Positions 13,976 to 20,776 of a DNA stretch of 36,846 nt are shown piece after piece; position 1 is the first letter of the stretch, and each line of letters begins with the position of its first letter. A program made the translations under genes and the position numbers. Source of the stretch: an uncultured Lachnospiraceae bacterium (GTDB lineage: Bacteria; Bacillota; Clostridia; Lachnospirales; Lachnospiraceae); assembly GCA_947175055.1 (NCBI GenBank), contig CAMWLJ010000029.1, forward strand, positions 1-36,846, given 5' to 3'. Below the pieces are notes generated by a model, which was not told the origin of the DNA, ran no database searches, and worked only from the letters and a program-made list of their open reading frames with translations.

Positions 13976-15172
13976 ATGATCTGGTATCCCTATGAACAGA
14001 TGAAAACAATGCGAGAACCGTTTCGGATCATAGATGCGGAAGGTGTATGGCTGAAAACGCCGGAGCGGGAGATGATCGACTCAATCTCATCCTGGTGGAG
14101 TGTGATCCATGGGTACAAACATCCGGCGCTGACGGCGGCCATCAAGGATCAGGCCGGCAAGTTTTCCCATGTGATGTTAGGAGGGCTGACGCATGAACCG
14201 GTGCAGCGGCTGTCCGATAAGCTGCAGAGTATCCTGCCGGGCAATCTGGACTACTGCTTTTTCTCTGATTCCGGGAGTGTTGCCGTGGAGGTGGCGTTGA
14301 AAATGGCACTTCAATATTATGTAAACCGAGGAGAGCGGCAGAGGACAAAAGTACTCTCTCTGACGCATGCTTACCATGGGGATACCTTTAAGACCATGGA
14401 AGTGGGGGACGACGAGGACTATCATTTCATCCTGGAGGTGTACGGGGAGAAGAAATCGGTGCTTCATATCCCCACGGAGATTCCGGCTTTGGAAGCGGCC
14501 TTTGAGAAATATCATGAGGAGTTGAATTGCTTTATTGTAGAGCCGCTGTTACAAGGGGCAGGCGGCATGCGCATGTATGATATCTCCTTTCTGGAACGGG
14601 CGAGGCAGTTGTGTGACCGCTATGGAGTGCTGCTGATCTTTGATGAGGTAGCAACAGGCTTCGGCCGTACCGGCAACCGTTTCGTGGCGGATCTGGTACA
14701 GCCGGATATTCTGGTGCTTGGCAAGGCGCTGACGGGCGGCTATATCGGCCATGCGGTCACCGTGGCTGACAAAAAGGTATTCGACGGTTTCTACAGTGAC
14801 GATCCCGAGAAGGCGCTGATGCATGGGCCTACTTTTATGGGAAATGCACTGGCCTGCAGCGTAGCCCTGAAATCCATTGAGATATTTGAGCAGGAAGATT
14901 ATATGGCGAAGATCCGTCGCATCGAAGCGATCACCAGACGGGAGATGGAAGGCTTTGAAGCTCCGGAGATCAGGGAGGTGCGGATTATGGGCGGCTGCGT
15001 GTGCGTGGAGGTGAAAGATGCCGTCTACCTAAAAGGTTACCAGCGGTTCGCTTATGAGCAGGGGGTGTTTGGCAGGCCTTTCTTAAATTGCATGTATGCC
15101 ATGGTGCCTTATATCATCTCGGAGGAAGAGTTGGTGAGGGTGCTTGGCACGATGAAAGATTGGTTTACATAA
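13976..15172 (+). CDS. bioA: Adenosylmethionine-8-amino-7-oxononanoate aminotransferase BioA
   Basis: A PLP-dependent class III aminotransferase of about 398 residues that converts KAPA to 7,8-diaminopelargonate with S-adenosylmethionine as amino donor. BioA marks are the N-terminal WYPYEQMKTM, SISSWWSVIHGYKHPAL, FFSDSGSVAVEVALKMALQY, SLTHAYHGDT, FDEVATGFGRTG and the PLP-lysine region LVLGKALTGGYIGHAVT. ATG 13964, 13973 and 13976 are all in frame; GGAG at 13966-13969 suits 13976 best (six-base spacing). The palindromic repeat upstream separates the gene from a stronger AGGAGG, so expression may be reduced. It is a little shorter than typical BioA (about 420-450). No bioF lies nearby. Confidence 0.92.
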   Translation: MIWYPYEQMKTMREPFRIIDAEGVWLKTPEREMIDSISSWWSVIHGYKHPALTAAIKDQAGKFSHVMLGGLTHEPVQRLSDKLQSILPGNLDYCFFSDSGSVAVEVALKMALQYYVNRGERQRTKVLSLTHAYHGDTFKTMEVGDDEDYHFILEVYGEKKSVLHIPTEIPALEAAFEKYHEELNCFIVEPLLQGAGGMRMYDISFLERARQLCDRYGVLLIFDEVATGFGRTGNRFVADLVQPDILVLGKALTGGYIGHAVTVADKKVFDGFYSDDPEKALMHGPTFMGNALACSVALKSIEIFEQEDYMAKIRRIEAITRREMEGFEAPEIREVRIMGGCVCVEVKDAVYLKGYQRFAYEQGVFGRPFLNCMYAMVPYIISEEELVRVLGTMKDWFT

Positions 15173-15293
15173 AGTGAAAACAGATAATTGTGCATTCTTT
15201 GTGAATTTTAGATAAACTATATCTTTTACGGCCCAAATGTGTTAAATTATTTGTTTAGAGAAATAATTATACGATAGAAAGAGGGCACATAAA

Positions 15294-16448
15294 ATGGCAA
15301 AGAACAAGACAACTCAGGCGAATGCAGGTACTGAGGTGAGTAAAAGCAAGGCAAAACGGGAAGAGCGCAGGAAGCAGGTACAGAAAGCGAAGCGGGAAGC
15401 ACGGGCAGCCAGGATGATCGGTACTGCAGTGGCATTGATCGTTGGCGCAGCGATCGTGTTCGTAGTGGGTAAACAGCTGTATATCATGGCGATACGCACG
15501 ACTCCCGGAACGGAATACAGTGCAGGGCTTACTGCGGACGGTAAGATTGAGAATGCCGATATGGCAAAGGCGCTTACCTTGGCTGATTATAAGAATATTT
15601 CCGTACCGGAGGATGAGGTTGCGGCTACGCAGGAGGAAGTAGAGAATGAGATCGAGTCCATGCTGGAATCCTATAAGGAGCTTAGTACGGATGCCGATCT
15701 GGTGATTGCCGACGGAGATGAAGTCAATATAGATTATGTAGGGACGGTTGACGGTGTCGAATTCGATGGTGGTAACAGCGGCGGTGCAGGTTATGATGTG
15801 GTCATCGGCTCCGGATCGCTCGTGGATGATTTCGAGCAGCAGCTGATCGGACATAAACCCGGAGATGAGCTGACGGTGGAGGTTACCTTCCCGGAGGACT
15901 ATAGTGAGGAAATGGCAGGCAAGGATGCCAGCTTTGCAGTGACGGTCAACGGTATTCAGAAGACACCGGAACTGACGGACGAGTTTGTAGCAGAGAATCT
16001 TGCGGATACAGAGGAAGTATCTACTGTGGCGGAATACCGGGCGAAGGTTGAGGAGGATTTCCATAAGGATCATCTGCAGGATTATCTGTCCGATTATGTG
16101 GTGGAGAATTCCACAGTCAATACTTACCCGTCCAAGTATTTAAAGGCAACGAAATCCATATTGAAATACGGTGATACGAATATGGGTATGGAGAATGAGG
16201 ACGAGATCGCTTATGAGAAAGAATTGACCGAGCGCGCTAAGGAGCAGGTGAAGGAAGCCATGGTCTATCAGGCGATCTTTGAAGATGCCGGACTTTCCTT
16301 TGACATCGATGCTTTTTTTGCAGAGCAGACCACGGAAGAGAGCAAGGAGTACGCCGAAAGTATCAAAGAGATGTACGGAGAAGGCTTCGTAGCACAGAGT
16401 GAGAAGAGGAAGATGGCGATCGAACATCTGGTAGGATTATATCAGTAA
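15294..16448 (+). CDS. Membrane-anchored FKBP/trigger-factor-like peptidyl-prolyl isomerase
   Basis: A 384-residue protein with a lysine/arginine-rich cytosolic start, one transmembrane helix (MIGTAVALIVGAAIVFVVG, about 42-60) and an extracytoplasmic part. Residues about 135-220 form an FKBP domain (VIADGDEVNIDYVGTVDGVE; SGSLVDDFEQQLIGHKPGDE; VTFPEDY), as inserted in trigger factor. The flanks (AATQEEVENEIESMLESYKE; a C-terminal alpha-helical region from about 225) resemble the trigger factor chaperone arms. It should assist folding of secreted proteins at the outer face of the membrane, as PrsA does in Bacillus. Start ATG 15294 follows GAAAGAGGG. The gene looks monocistronic and intact. Confidence 0.85.
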   Translation: MAKNKTTQANAGTEVSKSKAKREERRKQVQKAKREARAARMIGTAVALIVGAAIVFVVGKQLYIMAIRTTPGTEYSAGLTADGKIENADMAKALTLADYKNISVPEDEVAATQEEVENEIESMLESYKELSTDADLVIADGDEVNIDYVGTVDGVEFDGGNSGGAGYDVVIGSGSLVDDFEQQLIGHKPGDELTVEVTFPEDYSEEMAGKDASFAVTVNGIQKTPELTDEFVAENLADTEEVSTVAEYRAKVEEDFHKDHLQDYLSDYVVENSTVNTYPSKYLKATKSILKYGDTNMGMENEDEIAYEKELTERAKEQVKEAMVYQAIFEDAGLSFDIDAFFAEQTTEESKEYAESIKEMYGEGFVAQSEKRKMAIEHLVGLYQ

Positions 16449-16460
16449 CGAAGCAAGATT

Positions 16461-16525
16461 TTTCATGACAAATGAAGCCTGTTTCGTGACATTTTTGCTG
16501 CAGGGGAAGAAGTTTGTGTTATGAT
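16461..16525 (+). promoter_or_regulatory. Direct repeats and possible promoter before the small unknown gene
   Basis: TTTCATGACA (16461-16470) and TTTCGTGACA (16482-16491) form a direct repeat with 21-base periodicity, two helical turns, as used by OmpR-type response regulators. A -10-like TATGAT (16520-16525) follows with only a poor -35 (TTGCTG 16495-16500, 19-base gap), consistent with an activator-dependent promoter for the gene at 16559. An OmpR-type regulator gene lies 700 bp downstream. Confidence 0.35.
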
Positions 16526-16558
16526 AAGGTCAGACAGAGACAGACAAGGGGGATTGTT

Positions 16559-16996
16559 ATGTACATTAATGATCTTGGCATGGAAAGAATTTCTTCTACA
16601 GGATGGGCAGATAGAGTTTACGGCAGGCGGACAGGCAGCTATGCTGCAGAGATGAAGAAAGCGGTGGAGCGTCAGAAGACTTCCGTAACACCCACATTTG
16701 CCTCCGCCGGTGATGTTATCATCAAAGAAGCTTTTGAGAAAATGAAGACCGACCCGGAATGGGAAGAGACGGTCATGAATAAAGTGAAAGAATATTACAG
16801 CAGCGGCGTACAGTCAGGATATATCGGATGGACGGGGACAAATAGTCTGCCTGGTTATGGGTATACGCTGCAGAGTTTGCTCGGCAGTCAAAACGGCTAT
16901 TCAACCTATGGAATAGGCAGTCTTGCGGCAGCCGCTTATGGTAATGTGATGAACAGCGCTTTTGGCAGCAGTTTGTTTGGCAGCTGGCAGCTGTGA
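16559..16996 (+). CDS. Hypothetical protein, Gly/Ser/Tyr-rich C-terminus
   Basis: A 145-residue protein of a family I do not recognise by function. ATG 16559 follows AAGGGGGA at 16546-16553; the reading upstream to 16514 runs through the probable promoter and is rejected. The N-terminal half is charged and helical (SYAAEMKKAVERQKTSVTPT; DVIIKEAFEKMKTDPEWEE), and the C-terminal third is low-complexity (LPGYGYTLQSLLGSQNGYS; ALAAAAY-like), reminiscent of small secreted or structural proteins. There is no signal peptide or transmembrane helix. A strong terminator at 17049 ends the unit, so it is probably transcribed alone. Confidence 0.6.
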   Translation: MYINDLGMERISSTGWADRVYGRRTGSYAAEMKKAVERQKTSVTPTFASAGDVIIKEAFEKMKTDPEWEETVMNKVKEYYSSGVQSGYIGWTGTNSLPGYGYTLQSLLGSQNGYSTYGIGSLAAAAYGNVMNSAFGSSLFGSWQL

Positions 16997-17048
16997 AGAC
17001 AGGATTGTGCGGTAGAGGCGTGGGGAAGTAGGTATAAGAAGTGGGATA

Positions 17049-17096
17049 AGAGCGTAAAGGATTGGGAAGCCAATAGTCTTTACGCTCTTCTTTTAT
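17049..17096 (+). terminator. Intrinsic terminator after the small unknown gene
   Basis: An 11-bp perfect stem, AGAGCGTAAAG (17049-17059) with CTTTACGCTCT (17078-17088), is followed by TCTTTTAT. The loop contains a second short pairing (ATTGG/CCAAT). It isolates the downstream two-component/ABC operon. Confidence 0.82.
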
Positions 17097-17126
17097 ACCC
17101 GCGGGTAACGGCCAGGTTATTTATCC

Positions 17127-17165
17127 TTGTTATTTCATGACGGGGGACATATAATAATGAAATAA
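17127..17165 (+). promoter_or_regulatory. Promoter of the two-component/ABC exporter operon with a flanking inverted repeat
   Basis: TTGTTA (17127-17132) and TATAAT (17150-17155) are 17 bases apart, a strong sigma-A promoter. A perfect 9-bp inverted repeat, TTATTTCAT (17130-17138) and ATGAAATAA (17157-17165), brackets the -10 and overlaps the -35. A protein bound there would block or reshape the promoter, so I infer an operator, perhaps for the regulator encoded at 17199. Confidence 0.65.
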
Positions 17166-17198
17166 ATCCGGATTGTAAAGGCAGAAAGGTGTAAGGGA

Positions 17199-17945
17199 AT
17201 GAGCAGCAGAATCTTGATGGTGGAGGATGATCGGTCAATCAGCAGTATGGTAAAGGAGTATCTGGACAGCGAGGGATTTTTGACAGATGTGTTTTCCGGC
17301 GGGAAGGCTGCCATACAGACTTTATCAGATGGCGCGGAGTCTGCTTATGCATTGGTACTGATCGATCTGATGCTGCCTGACATGAGTGGCATGGATGTGA
17401 TCAAGGCAATCCGCAGGGACAGTTTGGTGCCGATCATTATCCTGACGGCGAAAGATAATGACAAGGACAAGTCTCTGGGGTTGAATCTGGGGGCCGACGA
17501 TTATGTGGTGAAGCCTTTTTCCTTAATAGAGCTGACAGCCAGGATCCGGGCAAATATCAGGCGGGCTGTGAGTATGAAAGCATACAGTGCCGGTGTTGGG
17601 AGCGACACGGAGTACAAGGATGGAAAGAGCATTAGTGATGACCTGATCCGGCTTAGGGATTTAGAGATCAGTGTGACCAGGCATACGGTACGGGCGGGTG
17701 GAGTGATGGTGGAACTGACCCGCACCGAATTTGAGATCCTGAGTCTGTTGGCGTCTCATCCGGGCCAGGCATTCTCGAAGGAACGGCTGTATGAACGGAT
17801 ATGGAAGGAACCCTATTTTGGCAATGAAAATGTTCTGAATACCCATGTCAACAGACTGCGGACGAAATTGAAGGCAGCTTCCGGGGAGGAGTCTGCGTAC
17901 ATTAAGACGCTTTGGGGGATCGGCTACAAAATGGAGGAAGCGTAA
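17199..17945 (+). CDS. OmpR-family response regulator of an ABC-exporter module
   Basis: A 248-residue regulator. The receiver domain (about 1-120) shows LMVEDDRSISSMVKEYLDSE, the phospho-acceptor in LVLIDLMLPDMSG and the Lys of DDYVVKPFSLIEL. The winged-helix output domain (about 150-246) has VELTRTEFEILSLLASHPGQ and ends in LWGIGYKMEEA. A longer than usual linker (about 125-150) joins them. Start ATG 17199 is preceded by AAGGTGTAAGGGA. The stop is directly followed by the kinase ATG at 17946, so translation is coupled. The order regulator, kinase, ATPase, permease is typical of bacitracin/lantibiotic response modules. Confidence 0.92.
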   Translation: MSSRILMVEDDRSISSMVKEYLDSEGFLTDVFSGGKAAIQTLSDGAESAYALVLIDLMLPDMSGMDVIKAIRRDSLVPIIILTAKDNDKDKSLGLNLGADDYVVKPFSLIELTARIRANIRRAVSMKAYSAGVGSDTEYKDGKSISDDLIRLRDLEISVTRHTVRAGGVMVELTRTEFEILSLLASHPGQAFSKERLYERIWKEPYFGNENVLNTHVNRLRTKLKAASGEESAYIKTLWGIGYKMEEA

Positions 17946-18947
17946 ATGACTGTCTTAGCTGTAATAGCGGCCGTACTGTTTGGTTTGCTGTATCTTCGGG
18001 AATGGGATGCCAACAGAAGGCTTAACAGGGAACTTGTCTATGTGAGGAAGCGGATTGGTGAGCTGATGAGCGCGGAAGGTGATGGATATGTGCTCTTACC
18101 TTCTACCGATTGGGGTATTCGGGAACTGACGGCACAGTTGAATCGACTGTTAGAGAGATTCTATCGGCAAAGAGCCGAGGATCGCCGGGCCAGGCTGGCC
18201 ATGATGCAGGTGCTGACCAACATATCTCACGATCTGCGGACGCCGCTCACGGTCTTGAAGGGGTACAGTGAACTGCTGGCGGGCAGGATGAAGAAGCGAG
18301 ATCTGCAGAAAGTAGAGAAGATGGCGGCAAAGATCGAGGAGAAGACCGATGAGCTGGTGACTGTCATCGAACAGTATTTTACGATGTCGAAGCTGGAATC
18401 GGGAGATATGTGTGTTGCGCTGCAAAGAATAGAACTGACCGGAGTGTGCCGTGAAGTGATGCTGGAATATTATGATATCCTGGAAAAGGCGCGGTACGAA
18501 GTAGAGATACAGGTGGGTGGAGAGCCGGTGTTTGTCTGTGGAGATGAGGCGGCACTCATCAGGATCTTGAAAAATCTCATAGAAAATGCAATAAAGCATG
18601 GCGGTGACGGGAGATTCCTCGGTATCCGCCTGCAGTGTTTTTCCGGGGAGACTGTGATCGAGGTGGAAGATCACGGCAAGGGAATCGCTGACAGAGAGCA
18701 GGAACTGGTATTTGACCGCAATTATACCACTGCGAGGAAAGGCAGCGGCTTGGGGCTGGCGATCGCCAGGGAACTTGCCCTGCGGATGGGAGCAGAACTG
18801 CAGGTTGAGAGTGAGCCCGGTGTGAGGACGCTCTTCAGGGTAATATTCACATCCGCTTCCGTAAAGCATTTTGCACCTTCTTCACGGGCGTCTGTTCTAA
18901 GGAGGACAGGAGACGCAGACAGGCGGGAAACGTTAGAAAAAAGTTAG
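17946..18947 (+). CDS. Sensor histidine kinase without an extracytoplasmic sensor domain
   Basis: A 333-residue kinase. The N-terminus has a single short hydrophobic segment (LAVIAAVLFGLLYL, about 3-17) and no extracellular loop. A cytosolic coiled region follows, then HisKA LTNISHDLRTPLTVLKGYSE and the ATPase domain with N box (LKNLIENAIKHGGDG) and G boxes (VEDHGKGIADREQ; GSGLGLAIARELALRMG). After the usual FRVIFTS end of the domain there is an extra basic tail of about 30 residues (SSRASVLRRTGDADRRE), possibly an extension created by stop loss. Such kinases usually sense through the neighbouring ABC transporter rather than by themselves. Confidence 0.88.
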   Translation: MTVLAVIAAVLFGLLYLREWDANRRLNRELVYVRKRIGELMSAEGDGYVLLPSTDWGIRELTAQLNRLLERFYRQRAEDRRARLAMMQVLTNISHDLRTPLTVLKGYSELLAGRMKKRDLQKVEKMAAKIEEKTDELVTVIEQYFTMSKLESGDMCVALQRIELTGVCREVMLEYYDILEKARYEVEIQVGGEPVFVCGDEAALIRILKNLIENAIKHGGDGRFLGIRLQCFSGETVIEVEDHGKGIADREQELVFDRNYTTARKGSGLGLAIARELALRMGAELQVESEPGVRTLFRVIFTSASVKHFAPSSRASVLRRTGDADRRETLEKS

Positions 18948-19016
18948 ATTTCCGGCATGGAAAAGAGAATTTCGTGCTGTATACTGTTGCTTAAAAGGCG
19001 AGAGGAGGCATACAGG

Positions 19017-19952
19017 ATGGATCACACGATCGTGATGCATGATCTGCGGAAAAGTTATAAGGGGAAAGTAGCTGTAGACGGCGTAAACATCCATGTGAAG
19101 GAGGGGGAGATCTATGGGTTCGTCGGGCCAAACGGGGCGGGTAAGAGTACGGTGATGAAAATGCTGTTGAATCTGACGCGTCCTGACAGCGGTGATATTA
19201 CCATCTGGGGTAAGAAGATGGGGGATGAGAGTTATGAATGTTTAAAGCGCATCGGTTCCATTATCGAGAGTCCATATTTCTATGAAAAGATCACAGGGAG
19301 ACAGAATCTGGAGCTGCACTGTGAATACATGGGGTTCCACAATAAGGAGCGGATCGATGAGGTACTGCAGTTGGTGGATCTGCGGGATATCGAGGGGAAA
19401 ACGGTCTCCCATTATTCTATGGGGATGAAACAGCGACTGGCCATCGCACGGGCGATACTGGCCAGACCGGAGCTGCTGATCCTGGACGAGCCGATCAATG
19501 CGCTGGATCCGGAAGGGATACGGGAGATGAGGACGCTTTTCAAACGGATCAAACAGGAATGCGGGACCACGATCTTGATCTCCAGCCATATCTTATCGGA
19601 GGTGGAGCAGATCGCGGATACGATAGGGATCATCCAGAATGGCAGGCTGCTGCAGGAAACTGCCATGTCCGAGATCCACAAGTACCAGAAGGATTTCATA
19701 GAACTGGAAGTGGAAGAGGCGAGCCGTGCGGGCTGCCTGCTGGAAGAGAATCTGGGGATCAGGGATTTCAAGATGATCACGGAGAATGTGATAGAGATTT
19801 ATGACTCTGCGGCATCGGTGAATGACATTGCGACTGTTCTGGTGCGGGAGCAGGTTATGTTCTTGGGGATCGGCAGGAAGCAGAAGTCACTGGAGGATTA
19901 TTTCTTTCATGTGATCACGGAAGAAGGAGAAAGCGAGGAAGAAAGAGCATGA
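19017..19952 (+). CDS. BcrA/LanF-like ABC transporter ATP-binding protein
   Basis: A 311-residue ATPase. ATG 19017 is chosen because AGGAGG (19003-19008) lies eight bases upstream; a longer reading from 18957 has no ribosome site. Walker A GFVGPNGAGKSTVMKMLLNL (about 35-55), the signature HYSMGMKQRLAIARAI, Walker B ELLILDEPINALDPEG and the H-loop ILISSHILSEVEQIADTIG are all present. The C-terminal ~90 residues are the accessory region typical of BcrA/lantibiotic-immunity ATPases. It powers the ABC-2 permease at 19949, most likely for export of or protection against peptide antibiotics. The operon context with a regulator and sensorless kinase supports this. Confidence 0.9.
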   Translation: MDHTIVMHDLRKSYKGKVAVDGVNIHVKEGEIYGFVGPNGAGKSTVMKMLLNLTRPDSGDITIWGKKMGDESYECLKRIGSIIESPYFYEKITGRQNLELHCEYMGFHNKERIDEVLQLVDLRDIEGKTVSHYSMGMKQRLAIARAILARPELLILDEPINALDPEGIREMRTLFKRIKQECGTTILISSHILSEVEQIADTIGIIQNGRLLQETAMSEIHKYQKDFIELEVEEASRAGCLLEENLGIRDFKMITENVIEIYDSAASVNDIATVLVREQVMFLGIGRKQKSLEDYFFHVITEEGESEEERA

Positions 19953-20635
19953 CTATACAACACTTGATAAGACTGGAATTAAAGAAAACACCTTTCCGGA
20001 AGTATATCCTGCTTTCGGCGCTGGCGATTGTTTTGGGGATATTTTTTTTGCTTGCGTCGATTACGGATTCTTCCGACACCGTGCACGACTTTAACAATGC
20101 TTTCCAGTCAGCGGAGATGATATTCGCCTGTATTTTCATTGTTTTCTTTGCGGTGCTGAACGGGGAGCTGGTCATCAGCGAGTATAATAACAGGACGATT
20201 CTTCTGATGTTCACTTATCCAGTGGACAAGAAAAAGATGATCGCGGCAAAGCTGGTTGTGATCACACTTTTTATCGTGCTCTCTCTGGTGGTCGGATATA
20301 CATGCTGCGGGCTGTTCCTGATAGGGATCGACAGGAAATTCGATCTGCTCGCGGATACCTTCTCGGCAGCCGTCCTGCGGTATTTCATAGTGAGGTCGGC
20401 GACGACGATCGTGGTATTTTGTTGTCTGGGACTTTGGACTTTTGCGGCGGGAATGCTGAGGAAATCAGTTACGGTGACGATCGTCAGCTCGATGCTTTTT
20501 ATCTTGTTAAGACAGTTGGTCATTGCCTCTGGCAGGGAGCCGCGGGAGAGTCCGGGCGTGGTGCTTGTGGCTGCTATGATCACGGCAGTGTCTTTATGGT
20601 TTACTTTCAGGAGGAAGATCACGGAGTTGGAGTGA
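19949..20635 (+). CDS. ABC-2 type permease (BcrB/LanEG-like)
   Basis: A 228-residue membrane protein with about six helices (YILLSALAIVLGIFFLLAS; MIFACIFIVFFAVLNGEL; KLVVITLFIVLSLVVGYTCC; IVVFCCLGLWTFAAGML and two more). ATG 19949 overlaps the ATPase stop as ATGA, showing translational coupling. The motif YNNRTILLMFTYPVDKKKMI after helix 2 is typical of ABC-2 permeases of bacitracin/lantibiotic systems. Partner of the ATPase at 19017. A single permease gene means the transporter is probably a homodimer in the membrane. Confidence 0.85.
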   Translation: MTIQHLIRLELKKTPFRKYILLSALAIVLGIFFLLASITDSSDTVHDFNNAFQSAEMIFACIFIVFFAVLNGELVISEYNNRTILLMFTYPVDKKKMIAAKLVVITLFIVLSLVVGYTCCGLFLIGIDRKFDLLADTFSAAVLRYFIVRSATTIVVFCCLGLWTFAAGMLRKSVTVTIVSSMLFILLRQLVIASGREPRESPGVVLVAAMITAVSLWFTFRRKITELE

Positions 20636-20776
20636 GACTGCCAGTGGACGGCTGGAGCTGGGCGACCTAACTGACTTTGACTGTATATTGTGACAGCGGC
20701 TCGTTACTATGCGCGGTCCCTGGGCCGTGAATAGTGCCAGCGGCGCATATTTTGGGACTGACAATTACAGTAGAAT

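Noticed and set aside
15267-16073. 268-codon minus-strand frame
   Set aside because: Antisense to the FKBP/trigger-factor-like gene, which has clear domains and a good start.
20636-20776. Terminator or promoter between the exporter permease and the first hybrid kinase
   Set aside because: A stem with an internal loop (ACTAT...ATAGT around GGTCC/GGGCC) is visible but no T-run follows, and no -35/-10 pair with acceptable spacing was found.
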